Positions 45,802 through 54,567 of a DNA stretch of 64,000 nt are shown piece after piece (the stretch's first letter is position 1; each line of letters begins with the position of its first letter). A program made the position numbers and the translations under genes. The stretch lies in the IMG/VR virus record IMGVR_UViG_3300009161_000045, positions 1 to 64,000 of that record. One strand, written 5' to 3'. The DNA is from a virus. The notes under the pieces were generated by a model that made no database searches, was not told the DNA's origin, and saw only the letters and a program-made list of their open reading frames with translations.

Positions 45802-46129
45802 AGGTAAAATTATTCCGATACGAGATTCGGTAATTGTGTCGGATATGAATTTCGATATGGAGAGAACTACCACTGGACTTTATATCCCAACCGACAATGG
45901 TAAAACACAAGGTATACACCCTCGATGGGGCCGTGTATGGGCTATTGGTCCTGATCAACAGGATGTTGCTATCGGTGATTGGGTTTTAGTAGAACATGGT
46001 CGATGGACAAGAACTATAGAGTTTGAAGTCGATAATGGTAATATCGTTGAACTACGTAGAGTAGATACTAATGCTATCATGGCAACTGCTGAGGAAAAAC
46101 CGCAAGACTGGATGCGGTCCATAGCATAA
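45791..46129 (+). CDS. GroES-like co-chaperonin, 112 aa
   Basis: Cpn10 beta-barrel features: KIIPIRDSVIVSDM at the start, the mobile-loop equivalent with TTTGLYIPTD near residue 26, WGRVWAIGPDQQDVAIGDWV near 47-66. Functionally comparable to T4 gp31, which partners host GroEL to fold the capsid protein. Slightly longer than GroES (97 aa). Confidence 0.8.
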   Translation: MKVKGKIIPIRDSVIVSDMNFDMERTTTGLYIPTDNGKTQGIHPRWGRVWAIGPDQQDVAIGDWVLVEHGRWTRTIEFEVDNGNIVELRRVDTNAIMATAEEKPQDWMRSIA

Positions 46130-46133
46130 AAAT

Positions 46134-46159
46134 AAAAGGGCTTATTAAGCCCTTTTTTT
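46134..46159. terminator. Bidirectional terminator
   Basis: AAAAGGGCTTA with TAAGCCCTTTT, then T-run, between convergent genes 45791 and 46164. Confidence 0.88.
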
Positions 46160-46163
46160 ACGA

Positions 46164-46745
46164 TTAAACAAAATTCTTTTTAATTAGTTCTATTATGTTG
46201 GGATCTCTCGAAGCAACTCCAAGTCCTGCAGAATGAATAAAATTTATTTTATAGGGCATTTCAAATTCATGAAAAAATCTGCCAACGTCTGCCGGAAATG
46301 CTTCAGTATCATGAAACATAACTACTGACTCATCTTTTAGAAAATCTTTCCAGGTGTTCCAATCATATGTCACTGCATCATATGTATGAAATCCATCGAT
46401 ATGTAATATATCAATTTTCTTTTGCCATGTTTTTGCTACCTGATCAAAGAACCCTTTAATAAATGTAATATTATTAAATTCATATTTGTCTTTTGTGGTA
46501 TTAACATATTGGAAAGTATCCCTAATACCTGCATGATAGTCACCTTCGAAACTATCAACACCATATACATTTCCAATACCCATTTCGGCAAGATAAAAAG
46601 TACTATGTCCAAAATCTACACCTAAATCAACTGTGATATCCGGTCTCATAGTTTTTACTAACCAGTTGGCAAAACTTCTATGACCTAACCATGCACTCGG
46701 CCGTTCTTGAGTAATTATATCACATGCTAAATGTTTGTTTGACAT
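46164..46745 (-). CDS. Class I SAM methyltransferase, 193 aa
   Basis: VDLGVDFGHSTFYLAEMGIG (motif I) near 40, VYGVDSFEGDYHAG near 60, ILHIDGFHTYDAVTYDWNTW (motif IV, D-x-H) near 114, SVVMFHDTEAFP near 140. Layout of Methyltransf_24/cephalosporin hydroxylase-like enzymes, often acting on sugars or small molecules. It has a late promoter on its strand and an AAAGGA site. Confidence 0.8.
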   Translation of the reverse strand: MSNKHLACDIITQERPSAWLGHRSFANWLVKTMRPDITVDLGVDFGHSTFYLAEMGIGNVYGVDSFEGDYHAGIRDTFQYVNTTKDKYEFNNITFIKGFFDQVAKTWQKKIDILHIDGFHTYDAVTYDWNTWKDFLKDESVVMFHDTEAFPADVGRFFHEFEMPYKINFIHSAGLGVASRDPNIIELIKKNFV

Positions 46746-46769
46746 AGAATCCTTTATATTGGTATATTA

Positions 46770-46777
46770 TATTTATA
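46770..46777 (-). promoter_or_regulatory. T4-type late promoter
   Basis: TATAAATA on the minus strand, 24 nt before the methyltransferase ATG. Confidence 0.6.
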
Positions 46778-46783
46778 AACCCG

Positions 46784-46812
46784 TTGACTTATAGACTAAC
46801 AAATTGTATAAT
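46784..46812 (+). promoter_or_regulatory. Sigma70-type promoter for a leaderless gene
   Basis: TTGACT (46784-46789), 17 bp, TATAAT (46807-46812). ATG at 46818. Confidence 0.85.
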
Positions 46813-46817
46813 ATAGT

Positions 46818-47021
46818 ATGAAGACAAGAGAACAAATTATTACCGGTATGTGCATGACTTACAGGCACGATTACGGTTTAGACAAACATCCTGACGATGC
46901 TGCTTTTGTGGCAGGTATGACCGGATCTCAACGCAAAGCATTATGGAATCAAATGGCACAAATATTTGATAACGACATTTGGCCACACATGATGTTTCGA
47001 TACGGGGATGACTGGCGATGA
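46818..47021 (+). CDS. Unknown protein, 67 aa, leaderless
   Basis: MKTREQIITGMCMTYRHDYG..., ending in Trp/His/Asp-rich sequence (IWPHMMFRYGDDWR). The start codon sits 6 nt past the -10. No family. Confidence 0.68.
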   Translation: MKTREQIITGMCMTYRHDYGLDKHPDDAAFVAGMTGSQRKALWNQMAQIFDNDIWPHMMFRYGDDWR

Positions 47022-47049
47022 TTAACTTTTGAGATATTACATGTCTGAG

Positions 47050-47074
47050 TATAAATAGTATTTTAGGATACTAT
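47050..47074 (+). promoter_or_regulatory. Late promoter overlapping an RBS hairpin
   Basis: TATAAATA (47050-47057). ATAGTAT (47055-47061) pairs with ATACTAT (47068-47074) just before the ATG at 47076, with the AGG site in the loop. Late +1 (about 47064) removes the left arm. Confidence 0.65.
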
Positions 47075-47075
47075 T

Positions 47076-47798
47076 ATGAGCAAAAAAGCAACCTTATCAG
47101 AATTTATAGTAAAAGCAGAAAATATACATAAAAAATTTTATACATATGAAAATGCTGTATATATTGATGCATTAACAAAGTTATCTATCACATGCAAAGA
47201 ACATGGAGAATTCTGGCAAACTCCTGGTGATCATGTTTATGGACACGGATGTCCGCAATGCAAGGCGGTTAAAAGATCATGTAAATGGACTGATATAATT
47301 TTGTTATTTCAAGAAAAACATAATGGGTACTATTCATACGACGAAACTACATACATAAGAAATAGCATAAAAATGAGAATAATATGCCCCGTGCATGGAG
47401 AATTTTGGCAAAAACCCGAGTTGCATAAAAACGGATCAGGCTGTAAACTATGTACTGCAAGTGGTGGTCCCGGAAAGTATTGCGAAACAATTTTTAATAG
47501 AAATCCTGAACTCAAGTTAAAGAATGGATATTTGTATTTTATAGAATTACATGATGCAGATGGTTCTAAATTTTATAAAATAGGAATTACTGTTTCAATG
47601 AAAAATAGATTTTATAAATTTATAGAAAAAAATAATGGAAAAATATGTTGGATCAATGAAGATACATTATACAACTGTTTTTTAAAAGAACAATATGTAC
47701 TTAAAAAATATAAACATGTATCATACATACCTTCCAGTTTAAAAATAGGAGGAAAACACGAATGCTTTTCAAAGGAATTATATACAGATGATATTTAA
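47076..47798 (+). CDS. GIY-YIG-type homing endonuclease with zinc repeats, 240 aa
   Basis: Two DUF723-like zinc repeats: ITCKEHGEFWQTPGDHVYGH then GCPQC (residues 38-63), and IICPVHGEFWQKPELHKNGS with GCKLC (103-127). The C-terminal nuclease starts GYLYFIELHDADGSKFYKIG near 152, where the GIY/YIG pair is degenerate (GYLYFI ... YKIGIT), then R of KNRFYKF. AT-rich relative to neighbours. Late, hairpin-controlled expression expected. Confidence 0.82.
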   Translation: MSKKATLSEFIVKAENIHKKFYTYENAVYIDALTKLSITCKEHGEFWQTPGDHVYGHGCPQCKAVKRSCKWTDIILLFQEKHNGYYSYDETTYIRNSIKMRIICPVHGEFWQKPELHKNGSGCKLCTASGGPGKYCETIFNRNPELKLKNGYLYFIELHDADGSKFYKIGITVSMKNRFYKFIEKNNGKICWINEDTLYNCFLKEQYVLKKYKHVSYIPSSLKIGGKHECFSKELYTDDI

Positions 47799-48252
47799 CA
47801 AACTCAAAGATCTTAAATCTCAAAATAAAAAAATTGGTATTGTTTTTAGTGCATGGGACCTTTTTCATGCTGGCCATATTGCTATGTTAGCAGAAGCAAA
47901 GAATCATTGTGATTACTTGATTGCAGCATTACAAACTGATCCAACCATTGATCGCCCAGACAGTAAAAATCCACCAATCCAAACTATTGTAGAACGACAA
48001 ATACAGGTCAGCACTAATCGCAATGTGGACGAAGTAGTTGTATATCAGACAGAAAAAGACTTGGAAGACCTCTTGCTTATTTTGCCTGTTGATGTTAGAA
48101 TATTAGGTGTAGAGTATAAAGACAAAGACTTCACTGGTAAGGATATTTGTCTCAAGCGCGGAATTGAAATTGTCTACAATGGACGAGATCATTCCTTTAG
48201 TAGTAGCAGCCTACGCAAGCGTGTGGCAGAAGCAGAAGGAAGAAAGAAATGA
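47788..48252 (+). CDS. Cytidylyltransferase-like nucleotidyltransferase, 154 aa
   Basis: HxGH-type site FSAWDLFHAGHIAMLAEAK near residues 20-38, ALQTDPTIDRPDSKNPP near 47 and the S-x-S-x-x-R motif SFSSSSLRKRV near 135. Close in plan to RfaE-C/TagD-type enzymes that make ADP- or CDP-activated sugars or glycerol. It overlaps the homing gene by 11 bases. Product unknown; could feed the glycosyltransferases. Confidence 0.8.
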   Translation: MIFNKLKDLKSQNKKIGIVFSAWDLFHAGHIAMLAEAKNHCDYLIAALQTDPTIDRPDSKNPPIQTIVERQIQVSTNRNVDEVVVYQTEKDLEDLLLILPVDVRILGVEYKDKDFTGKDICLKRGIEIVYNGRDHSFSSSSLRKRVAEAEGRKK

Positions 48253-48542
48253 ACTGGTTAAAACGACGACTACGTATTTGGGCATTTAGCGACAATGAAT
48301 CCGACCTGATAACATCAAATAAGGTAAGGAAGGGATCCCTTACTATATCCGCCGACGAAACTCTTAGCTCAGACCCATTACGTCTAAGCATCTATCGTGC
48401 CAACGGTGGAATAGTTGTTGAGACTCGTACATATGATCGTCAGAAGGATCGTAATCAAACTCAACTACACATCGTAGGGCATGATGAAGATCTCGGTCGC
48501 AGTCTAAGTAAAATCATCACCATGGAGTCATTACGTGGATAA
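48249..48542 (+). CDS. Unknown protein, 97 aa
   Basis: ATGA-coupled to 47788. Basic start MNWLKRRLRIWAF, beta-rich remainder (GGIVVETRTYDRQKDRNQTQ). No family. Confidence 0.65.
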   Translation: MNWLKRRLRIWAFSDNESDLITSNKVRKGSLTISADETLSSDPLRLSIYRANGGIVVETRTYDRQKDRNQTQLHIVGHDEDLGRSLSKIITMESLRG

Positions 48543-48786
48543 GTGTACCATCTGTAAAAAAGAATATAGTCCAGATTGCGACTACAATCAAGGACGCTGC
48601 CCACATCATCCACCAATGCTGAATATCCAACCCAAAGATACCAGCAAAGGACATTTTTATGTTAGTATTGTAAAGAGTATGTTTCGTATTGGGGCAGGCG
48701 GATGCCTAATGCAAGGCAACTTGTTTTTTGCCGGCTTCTTACTAATCTTTGCGGAAATATTAGGCATTGTCGAGGAGTTAGTGTAA
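48535..48786 (+). CDS. Zinc-motif membrane protein, 83 aa
   Basis: GTG start inside 48249. CTICKKEYSPDC with a later CPHHPP is a small metal site; residues 55-80 (AGGCLMQGNLFFAGFLLIFA) are hydrophobic, one or two membrane helices. Confidence 0.6.
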   Translation: MDKCTICKKEYSPDCDYNQGRCPHHPPMLNIQPKDTSKGHFYVSIVKSMFRIGAGGCLMQGNLFFAGFLLIFAEILGIVEELV

Positions 48787-48787
48787 A

Positions 48788-48979
48788 ATGTATGATAAAG
48801 AAGCAGTAAGAAAACGCATGAATGAATTAATGGAACCAATTGATCGTCAGATTATGATGAGTGATTCCAGAGAAGAATTGTTGATGTTGGCATGTGCTAT
48901 GCAACAACGCACAACTGAAATTTTTGATGCCGAACTTGGTGTGAATGGTAGAAAACGAATGTATGAGGATTATGTATGA
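48788..48979 (+). CDS. Helical unknown protein, 63 aa
   Basis: MYDKEAVRKRMNELMEPIDR..., helical. ATGA-coupled to the clamp loader gene. No family. Confidence 0.65.
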   Translation: MYDKEAVRKRMNELMEPIDRQIMMSDSREELLMLACAMQQRTTEIFDAELGVNGRKRMYEDYV

Positions 48980-49896
48980 TTGAATTATGGGTCGAGGCAT
49001 ATAGGCCAAAAAAAGTCAGCGACTATGTGTTCAGAGATGACGCACAGCGTAGACAAGTTAACTCTTGGATCAAGGAAGGCAGTATTCCTCATCTATTGTT
49101 GAGCGGTGCGGCTGGCATTGGCAAGACCACGTTGGCCAAAGTTCTATGCAATGAACTCAACATCGAAGAATATGATATATTAGAGATCAATGCGTCGCGT
49201 GATAACAACGTAGAAACGGTACGTGATAAGATCATCAACTTTGTGCAGATGATTCCGTTTGGTCCTTTTAAGGTAGTATTATTAGATGAAGCAGATTATC
49301 TCACTCCTAACGCACAGGCAATCCTACGAGGAGTTATGGAGACCTACAGTAACCATAGTAGGTTTATTCTTACTTGCAATTATCCGAATAGAATTATTCC
49401 TGCTCTCCATAGCCGCTGCCAGGGCTTTCACATCGAAAAAACCGATCTAACTGAATACACGGCACGGGTGGCTACTATTCTTGTAGAAGAGGCTGTAGAG
49501 TTTGATCTCGATACATTGGATACATATGTCAAAGTAGCATATCCAGATTTACGTAAATGTATTAATATGGTACAGCAAAATGTCAGCGACGGTCGACTAC
49601 AAACTCCCACAGCAGGTGAAGAAGGTGTAAGTGACTACAAGATCGAAATGGTTGAGTTGTTTAAGAAAGGCAAGATTAAAGAAGCAAGGACATTGCTATG
49701 TGGTCGTGCTCGCCCAGAAGAAATGGGTGATATCTTTAGATGGTTATATGACAACTTAGATCTATTTGGCAAGACTGAAGAACAGAAAGATTCGGCATTG
49801 TTGATCATCAAACAAGGACTGTGTGACCATGCGATTTGTGCCGACAGCGAGATAAATTTAGCAGCAACTTTGACAAAACTGGCTCGTCTACAATAA
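48976..49896 (+). CDS. Sliding-clamp loader ATPase (T4 gp44-like), 306 aa
   Basis: AAA+ clamp loader: WVEAYRPKKVSDYVF (RFC box II) at the start, Walker A LLSGAAGIGKTTLAK near 41, Walker B VVLLDEADYLTP near 97, sensor 1 FILTCNYPNRI and the SRC arginine finger HSRCQGF near 147. It loads the phage clamp during DNA replication; the small subunit (gp62) is not in the window. Confidence 0.93.
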   Translation: MIELWVEAYRPKKVSDYVFRDDAQRRQVNSWIKEGSIPHLLLSGAAGIGKTTLAKVLCNELNIEEYDILEINASRDNNVETVRDKIINFVQMIPFGPFKVVLLDEADYLTPNAQAILRGVMETYSNHSRFILTCNYPNRIIPALHSRCQGFHIEKTDLTEYTARVATILVEEAVEFDLDTLDTYVKVAYPDLRKCINMVQQNVSDGRLQTPTAGEEGVSDYKIEMVELFKKGKIKEARTLLCGRARPEEMGDIFRWLYDNLDLFGKTEEQKDSALLIIKQGLCDHAICADSEINLAATLTKLARLQ

Positions 49897-49898
49897 AC

Positions 49899-49937
49899 AA
49901 ACCGCACAGTCGATGCAGGTCGAATACTGTGCGGTTT
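49899..49937. terminator. Hairpin between convergent genes
   Basis: AAACCGCACAGT (49899-49910) pairs perfectly with ACTGTGCGGTTT (49926-49937). The T-run is weak on the + strand; on the minus strand only TTT follows the stem. It separates the clamp loader and PhoH genes. Confidence 0.75.
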
Positions 49938-49958
49938 ATCGTTGTTATTGTAAGTTAG

Positions 49959-50723
49959 TTAATCGCTGGTTTCTTCCTTATAGATTTTTAATACTTCCTT
50001 AACGACTGGATGTCGTTCAATATCTCGAGTTTCAAATCTCGCCATTGCGATCATTCGGCAATCACCTCCTCCATCGAACAATCCGCAAAACTCTAGGAGA
50101 CCGTTTTCACTAGGACGGTCGGCTTGGTTTAAATCTCCAGTAACTACCATACGAGAATTGTTACCAATTCTTGTTAATAGCATCTTCATCTGACTCGGTG
50201 TAGCATTTTGCATTTCGTCAGCAATGACAAAAGCATTTTTAAATGTTCTACCTCTCATGTATGCCAATGGTGAAATCTCAATAGATCCATCCTCTAACAT
50301 ACTGGCTATCTCTTTAGGATGATAGTATTCTTCAAAGACATCAAATATAGGTCTTGTCCAGGGTGCCATTTTGGCATTTAGATCCCCGGGTAAAAACCCA
50401 TGTTCTTCATCTACCGAAACAGCGGGGCGGGTTACAATTATCTTACTGATAGACCCTTCCTTGTACAATTTAATTGCCATCTGTACGGCCAACATTGTTT
50501 TGCCCGTACCGGCTGGGCCGATGGCTAAAATAATGTATTTCTTGGGGTTTTTTAGCAATTCAAGATAGTTCTCTTGACTTAGGTTACGTGGAACTATATT
50601 GACTTGCTGGCTGCGTTTTAAGTAGGTCTTAATTTGTATTAAGTTACTATGTGGTTCTTTATGGAATCGTGGATCTCGTTGTTCACTCATATCCCTGTCC
50701 CTTCTTCTATTAGCTCTAGGCAA
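49959..50723 (-). CDS. phoH: PhoH-family ATPase, 254 aa
   Basis: Start set at TTG 50723 because AAGGAGGT precedes it by the right distance; the longer frame lacks a site. AIGPAGTGKTMLAVQMAIKL (Walker A) near 70, VTRPAVSVDEEHGFLPGD near 98, VIADEMQNATPSQMKMLLTR (Walker B) near 170, VVTGDLNQAD near 195. PhoH proteins are frequent in phages of aquatic bacteria; the RNA-related role is unproven. Confidence 0.92.
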   Translation of the reverse strand: MPRANRRRDRDMSEQRDPRFHKEPHSNLIQIKTYLKRSQQVNIVPRNLSQENYLELLKNPKKYIILAIGPAGTGKTMLAVQMAIKLYKEGSISKIIVTRPAVSVDEEHGFLPGDLNAKMAPWTRPIFDVFEEYYHPKEIASMLEDGSIEISPLAYMRGRTFKNAFVIADEMQNATPSQMKMLLTRIGNNSRMVVTGDLNQADRPSENGLLEFCGLFDGGGDCRMIAMARFETRDIERHPVVKEVLKIYKEETSD

Positions 50724-50836
50724 TTTTACCTCCTTGGTGAAGATCGACCTGCAACAATATTTAAAAGTTATTTCAAAATACCCGCTCAAAGGCATTGATT
50801 TTGGATCCCGGCTGATTTAAGGGTTAGTATCGGTTG

Positions 50837-50854
50837 AGAATGGATAAATATTCT
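50837..50854 (+). promoter_or_regulatory. Late promoter in a hairpin loop
   Basis: AGAAT (50837-50841) and ATTCT (50850-50854) bracket GATAAATA (50843-50850), upstream of 50870. Confidence 0.5.
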
Positions 50855-50869
50855 ATATAGAGAACCCCT

Positions 50870-51391
50870 ATGCACGACATTATAGACGTAATTAAAAACC
50901 TACAAACACTGAGTGAAAACAATAGTGCATTTAAAGTGCTCAAAGACTTTGAAAGAGTCATTGACGAATTAGATGTTTATGTGTTTAAAAATTGGGAAGA
51001 AGGCGAACTTATCGCCGGACCTGATGTAAATCGCTATGATGTAAAATGTAAGTTTATGTGGACACGCGAAAACATGCCTGATCCTAAAGGTGGCAAACGA
51101 TTAGTAGACTACGGTTGTCAAGTGGTATTTGCTAAAGAATCAGTTATGATTCCACGTAAGATTAAAGAACCAGGTGATTTCCGTCCTGGCACAAAGAAAG
51201 GCAAGATTGATGCACATCCTATTTGGACTGTGACTATTACTATGCCAAAAAAATTAATGCAAGATGTTTATGTGGGTAAAGAAAACAAAGAGAATAACCG
51301 AATGGCAGAATTAATGAAATATAGCCAACAAGATGCAGAAGTTGAAAATACCGCACAGGAATCACCAGAGGAGGCACCAACTAATGCGTAA
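50870..51391 (+). CDS. Unknown, probably late protein, 173 aa
   Basis: MHDIIDVIKNLQTLSENNSA..., GPDVNRYDVKCKFMWTRENM near 50-70; acidic Glu/Pro C terminus. Late promoter and no ribosome site. Structural role possible. Confidence 0.65.
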   Translation: MHDIIDVIKNLQTLSENNSAFKVLKDFERVIDELDVYVFKNWEEGELIAGPDVNRYDVKCKFMWTRENMPDPKGGKRLVDYGCQVVFAKESVMIPRKIKEPGDFRPGTKKGKIDAHPIWTVTITMPKKLMQDVYVGKENKENNRMAELMKYSQQDAEVENTAQESPEEAPTNA

Positions 51392-52124
51392 TTTAAATGA
51401 AGGACTAAGATCCGGAGACCTTGAAAACTATGTTTCGGAACTCTTTACTGTTGACCAATATAGAAGCAAAATGGGCGAAGACAGTGATGTTATAGTTTTA
51501 GGATTCCATGTGCGTGAAAAGAATCCTGCTATTGATATGATGGAATTTATCGAACGTGGATATGATTTTATTCTCGACGCCGACATGAGTGCCGGTGAAG
51601 AAAATGACGGACAATATCAAGTGTTTGTTGAAATTGAAAGAACCCCTAATCTCAAAACACAATTGAAAGAATTGTTAGGCGGAGTTGGACAATTATGTAA
51701 TTGCAGTGAATGGAGATTCCGCTATCAGAAGTCTAAAAATAGTTTGGAATTTAATGAAGAAAATATTACCGAGGCTATCCCAATGACTAAACAAGATTAC
51801 GAAGGCAAGATTATGGAAATTAAAAATACCGATATTAGAGAATTCTTTGATCAAGGTATAGTCAATGTCGATCTTGCGGAGGATAACACACTGATATTCA
51901 GCAAACCATATGCTGGCGATATCGCTGCTAAATTTATCGCGATTGGCGATTATGAAGATGTTAAGAATACTGTTCCTGGACCTATCTCTTTAGATGAGAG
52001 CAGCCAAAGCCAAATGTTCTTCTTGACCAAATATATTGGCAATTATGAAATTAATAAAATTGGTAATAAATTCCTAATCAGGAATGGAGATAGGGCAGTA
52101 GTCTTAGAAAAAGATAGGTGGTAA
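51384..52124 (+). CDS. Unknown protein, 246 aa
   Basis: Start at the ATG at 51384, overlapping 50870's end. DVIVLGFHVREKNPAIDMME near 35, VEIERTPNLKTQLKELLGGV near 95, GQLCNCSEWRFRYQ. Seems a conserved phage protein, possibly head or tail associated; no family assigned. Confidence 0.65.
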   Translation: MRNLNEGLRSGDLENYVSELFTVDQYRSKMGEDSDVIVLGFHVREKNPAIDMMEFIERGYDFILDADMSAGEENDGQYQVFVEIERTPNLKTQLKELLGGVGQLCNCSEWRFRYQKSKNSLEFNEENITEAIPMTKQDYEGKIMEIKNTDIREFFDQGIVNVDLAEDNTLIFSKPYAGDIAAKFIAIGDYEDVKNTVPGPISLDESSQSQMFFLTKYIGNYEINKIGNKFLIRNGDRAVVLEKDRW

Positions 52125-52125
52125 C

Positions 52126-52587
52126 ATGTGGTTAATGGATTTCATGCCTGACTGGATATTCCACGCAATACTATTGGCAGGTTCACTGGGCTTAATAGCC
52201 AGTTTCATATTAAATTTTATTCCTACTTTCAAACTTTATCATTTACCTCTGCAGGTCATATCTGTATTGCTAATCGCATTAGGTATTTGGTTCGAAGGTG
52301 CTATGAGTAATCAAGCAGAATGGGAGGCTAAGGTTAAAGATTTAGAAGTCAAGGTAGCAGAAGCACAGGCACAAAGCCAAGAAGAAAATATCAAGATCGT
52401 AACTAAAACGGTTAAACAAATACAAGTGATTCGAGAACAAGGACAAAATATTATCACCTATGTGGATAAGGAAGTAGTCAAGGACCGAGAGGTCGTTAAG
52501 TTTGTAGAGAACTGCCCTATTCCCGAAATCATCATCAGCACACATAATGCAGCAGCATTGAATAAAATCATCGAGGATAAGAAATGA
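52126..52587 (+). CDS. Inner-membrane spanin-like protein, 153 aa
   Basis: Two hydrophobic segments (residues 10-30 and 38-57) and a long Glu/Lys/Gln coiled coil (65-130) facing the periplasm. It overlaps by 4 bases a lipoprotein gene, the usual Rz/Rz1 order. Expected to fuse inner and outer membranes at lysis. Confidence 0.7.
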   Translation: MWLMDFMPDWIFHAILLAGSLGLIASFILNFIPTFKLYHLPLQVISVLLIALGIWFEGAMSNQAEWEAKVKDLEVKVAEAQAQSQEENIKIVTKTVKQIQVIREQGQNIITYVDKEVVKDREVVKFVENCPIPEIIISTHNAAALNKIIEDKK

Positions 52588-52874
52588 ACTTGATTAAATT
52601 ATTCGTCCTGGTAATTTTTATCATACTGGCATTTTTAATGACAGGATGTAGCACTACTGTTCCTGTAACAGCAAGATTCCCAGATGCACCTGTGTTGATA
52701 TTAGAAAAATGTCCACCATTGAAAACCATCGAAGGTGAAAAAGTTTCTATCACTGATCTCATTAAAACCGTCACCCAAAATTATACTACATATTACGAAT
52801 GTGCAGAAAAGAATAATGCTTGGGTAGAATGGTATCAAACACAAAAACCAATATTTGAAAAGGTAGGAAAATAA
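52584..52874 (+). CDS. Outer-membrane spanin-like lipoprotein, 96 aa
   Basis: Signal peptide with lipobox LMTGCS (Cys at 22), then a Pro-containing, short soluble domain. Partner of 52126. Followed without gap by the endolysin gene. Confidence 0.75.
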   Translation: MNLIKLFVLVIFIILAFLMTGCSTTVPVTARFPDAPVLILEKCPPLKTIEGEKVSITDLIKTVTQNYTTYYECAEKNNAWVEWYQTQKPIFEKVGK

Positions 52875-53498
52875 ATGTCAAACTTTATTTTAAACAAATC
52901 ACAGTTATCACAACTTATCCCAGGTAATCCATATATTGATTATTGGTATCACGCATTAGAACAAGCATTGCCGGATTATGATATTAATACTCCAAACCGT
53001 GTCGCTGCTTTCATGGCACAATGTGCTCACGAATCCGGTGGGTTTAGAGCACTGAAGGAGAACTTGAATTATCGTGCCGTTACGTTAAGAAAAGTATTTC
53101 CTAAATATTTCCCCAGTGACGATATCGCTAACGCATATGCAGGTAAACAAGAAATGATCGCTAACCGTGTTTATGGTGGACGTATGGGCAATGGAGATGA
53201 AAATAGTGGAGATGGATTTCGTTATTGTGGACGTGGTTTGATACAACTTACCGGTAAACAAAATTATCAAGCATTTGCCGACAGTATTGAAACACCAGTA
53301 GAAGATTTGCCAGAATATTTGGCCACATTTGAAGGTGCTGTCCAAAGTGCTTGCTGGTTCTGGGAAAGTAACAATTTAAATCAATTTGCCGACAAAGGTG
53401 ATATTTTAACAATGACTAAACGTATCAACGGTGGTACTATTGGTTTAGAGGATCGTATCAAACACTACGAACATGCATTACATGTATTAGGAGCATAA
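52875..53498 (+). CDS. GH19 chitinase-type endolysin, 207 aa
   Basis: Glycoside hydrolase 19/lysozyme-like: AAFMAQCAHESGGFRALKEN near residues 43-62 with catalytic Glu, then YRAVTLRKVFPKYFPS, FRYCGRGLIQLTGKQNYQAF near 115-134 and ITKRINGG-type MTKRINGGTIG near 180. Cuts peptidoglycan. No signal peptide, so it needs a holin. Confidence 0.9.
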   Translation: MSNFILNKSQLSQLIPGNPYIDYWYHALEQALPDYDINTPNRVAAFMAQCAHESGGFRALKENLNYRAVTLRKVFPKYFPSDDIANAYAGKQEMIANRVYGGRMGNGDENSGDGFRYCGRGLIQLTGKQNYQAFADSIETPVEDLPEYLATFEGAVQSACWFWESNNLNQFADKGDILTMTKRINGGTIGLEDRIKHYEHALHVLGA

Positions 53499-53499
53499 C

Positions 53500-53952
53500 A
53501 TGTCAACACAAGAACATGATATTGAAGCATTAGTTAAAGATGTAAAAGAATTACGGGATGCTCAGATGGCTGCTGCCAGTAAAGGTGGCCTGGTCGAGAA
53601 GATAACCTTTGCAGGAATACCCATCATGTTTTCATGCATAGTGTATCTCATGACGGCATTGAGTGCAGCCAGTCATGATCTAACTGTGCTACAAAGCAAA
53701 ATCAATGTGGTAGTGAGTGCCGAAAACAAGGCCATTCCGCCTCAAGGCACCACTATCGAGATGGAAAAGATCAAGGAAGAAGCAGCACTGGCCCGAGCAG
53801 CAATGACCCTGGAGCGTGTGAAAGACTTTGCTGCCATGAGAGAAGAATCAGCATTGAGCCGAGCAAAAATCCGTGAAGACTCGGCCTTGGCCCGTGCAGA
53901 TTTGGATAGTCGCATTGATTTACTTGAATACAAAGTATTTGGCAAAAGATAA
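53500..53952 (+). CDS. Membrane/coiled-coil lysis-region protein, 150 aa
   Basis: One membrane helix (ITFAGIPIMFSCIVYLMTAL, residues 35-54) and a heptad-like Ala/Glu/Arg tail with repeated [ES]-x-A-L-[AS]-R-A units. It may belong to the lysis module; role unknown. Confidence 0.6.
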   Translation: MSTQEHDIEALVKDVKELRDAQMAAASKGGLVEKITFAGIPIMFSCIVYLMTALSAASHDLTVLQSKINVVVSAENKAIPPQGTTIEMEKIKEEAALARAAMTLERVKDFAAMREESALSRAKIREDSALARADLDSRIDLLEYKVFGKR

Positions 53953-53963
53953 AGGAGCAGAAC

Positions 53964-54500
53964 ATGGCAGACGAAGCAAAACCATTATCACGTAGCGAGC
54001 GTGAAGCACAGATCAAAGACAAGTCGGGATTAGTCATTGTCTTTATGGCATTATTTTTAGCAGGTAATACCTACATTGCTAATAACTTTAGCAGTATTGC
54101 TCAAACTAACTTATTAAAAGCCAGTAACACATATGGATTTTATCAATCTAAAAGTATCAAGCAAAGTATTGCTGAAGGGCAATTAGAAGATGCCAAACGA
54201 GATAAGGACAAAGATCGTATCGCTAAATTAGAAGCAAAGATTGCTCGATATGAAAGTGAACCTGACAAAGGTGAAGGTAAGAAAGAACTTCTTGAAAAAG
54301 CAAGAGCACAAGACGCTGCTCGCGATGAAGCAAGATTGCATACTCCATGGCTAACATTTGCTGGTATGTTATTCCAATTAGCAATCGTGTTGTTATCTGC
54401 CGCTATATTAACTGTCAATAACAACATGTATAGAGCCAGTTGGGTAGTCGGCGGAGTAGGACTGTTTCTAATGGCACAGGGCTATTGGCTATTCTTTTAA
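53964..54500 (+). CDS. DUF4337-like membrane protein, 178 aa
   Basis: Hydrophobic helix near 22-40, charged coiled middle (YGFYQSKSIKQSIAEGQLED), then two or three helices near 128-178. Plan and YQSKSIK motif fit DUF4337. Ribosome site AAAGGAGC. Confidence 0.7.
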   Translation: MADEAKPLSRSEREAQIKDKSGLVIVFMALFLAGNTYIANNFSSIAQTNLLKASNTYGFYQSKSIKQSIAEGQLEDAKRDKDKDRIAKLEAKIARYESEPDKGEGKKELLEKARAQDAARDEARLHTPWLTFAGMLFQLAIVLLSAAILTVNNNMYRASWVVGGVGLFLMAQGYWLFF

Positions 54501-54529
54501 CTAAACTACATACTTAACTTTCCGCTCTA

Positions 54530-54563
54530 CCGCTTTAAATAATAGCATACTATTATGGAGCGG
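54530..54563 (+). promoter_or_regulatory. Late-type motif in an RBS-masking hairpin
   Basis: CCGCT (54530-54534) pairs with AGCGG (54559-54563) and inner ATAATAG with CTATTAT. TTTAAATA lies in the left arm and the GGAG of 54568 in the right. Confidence 0.55.
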
Positions 54564-54567
54564 CACA

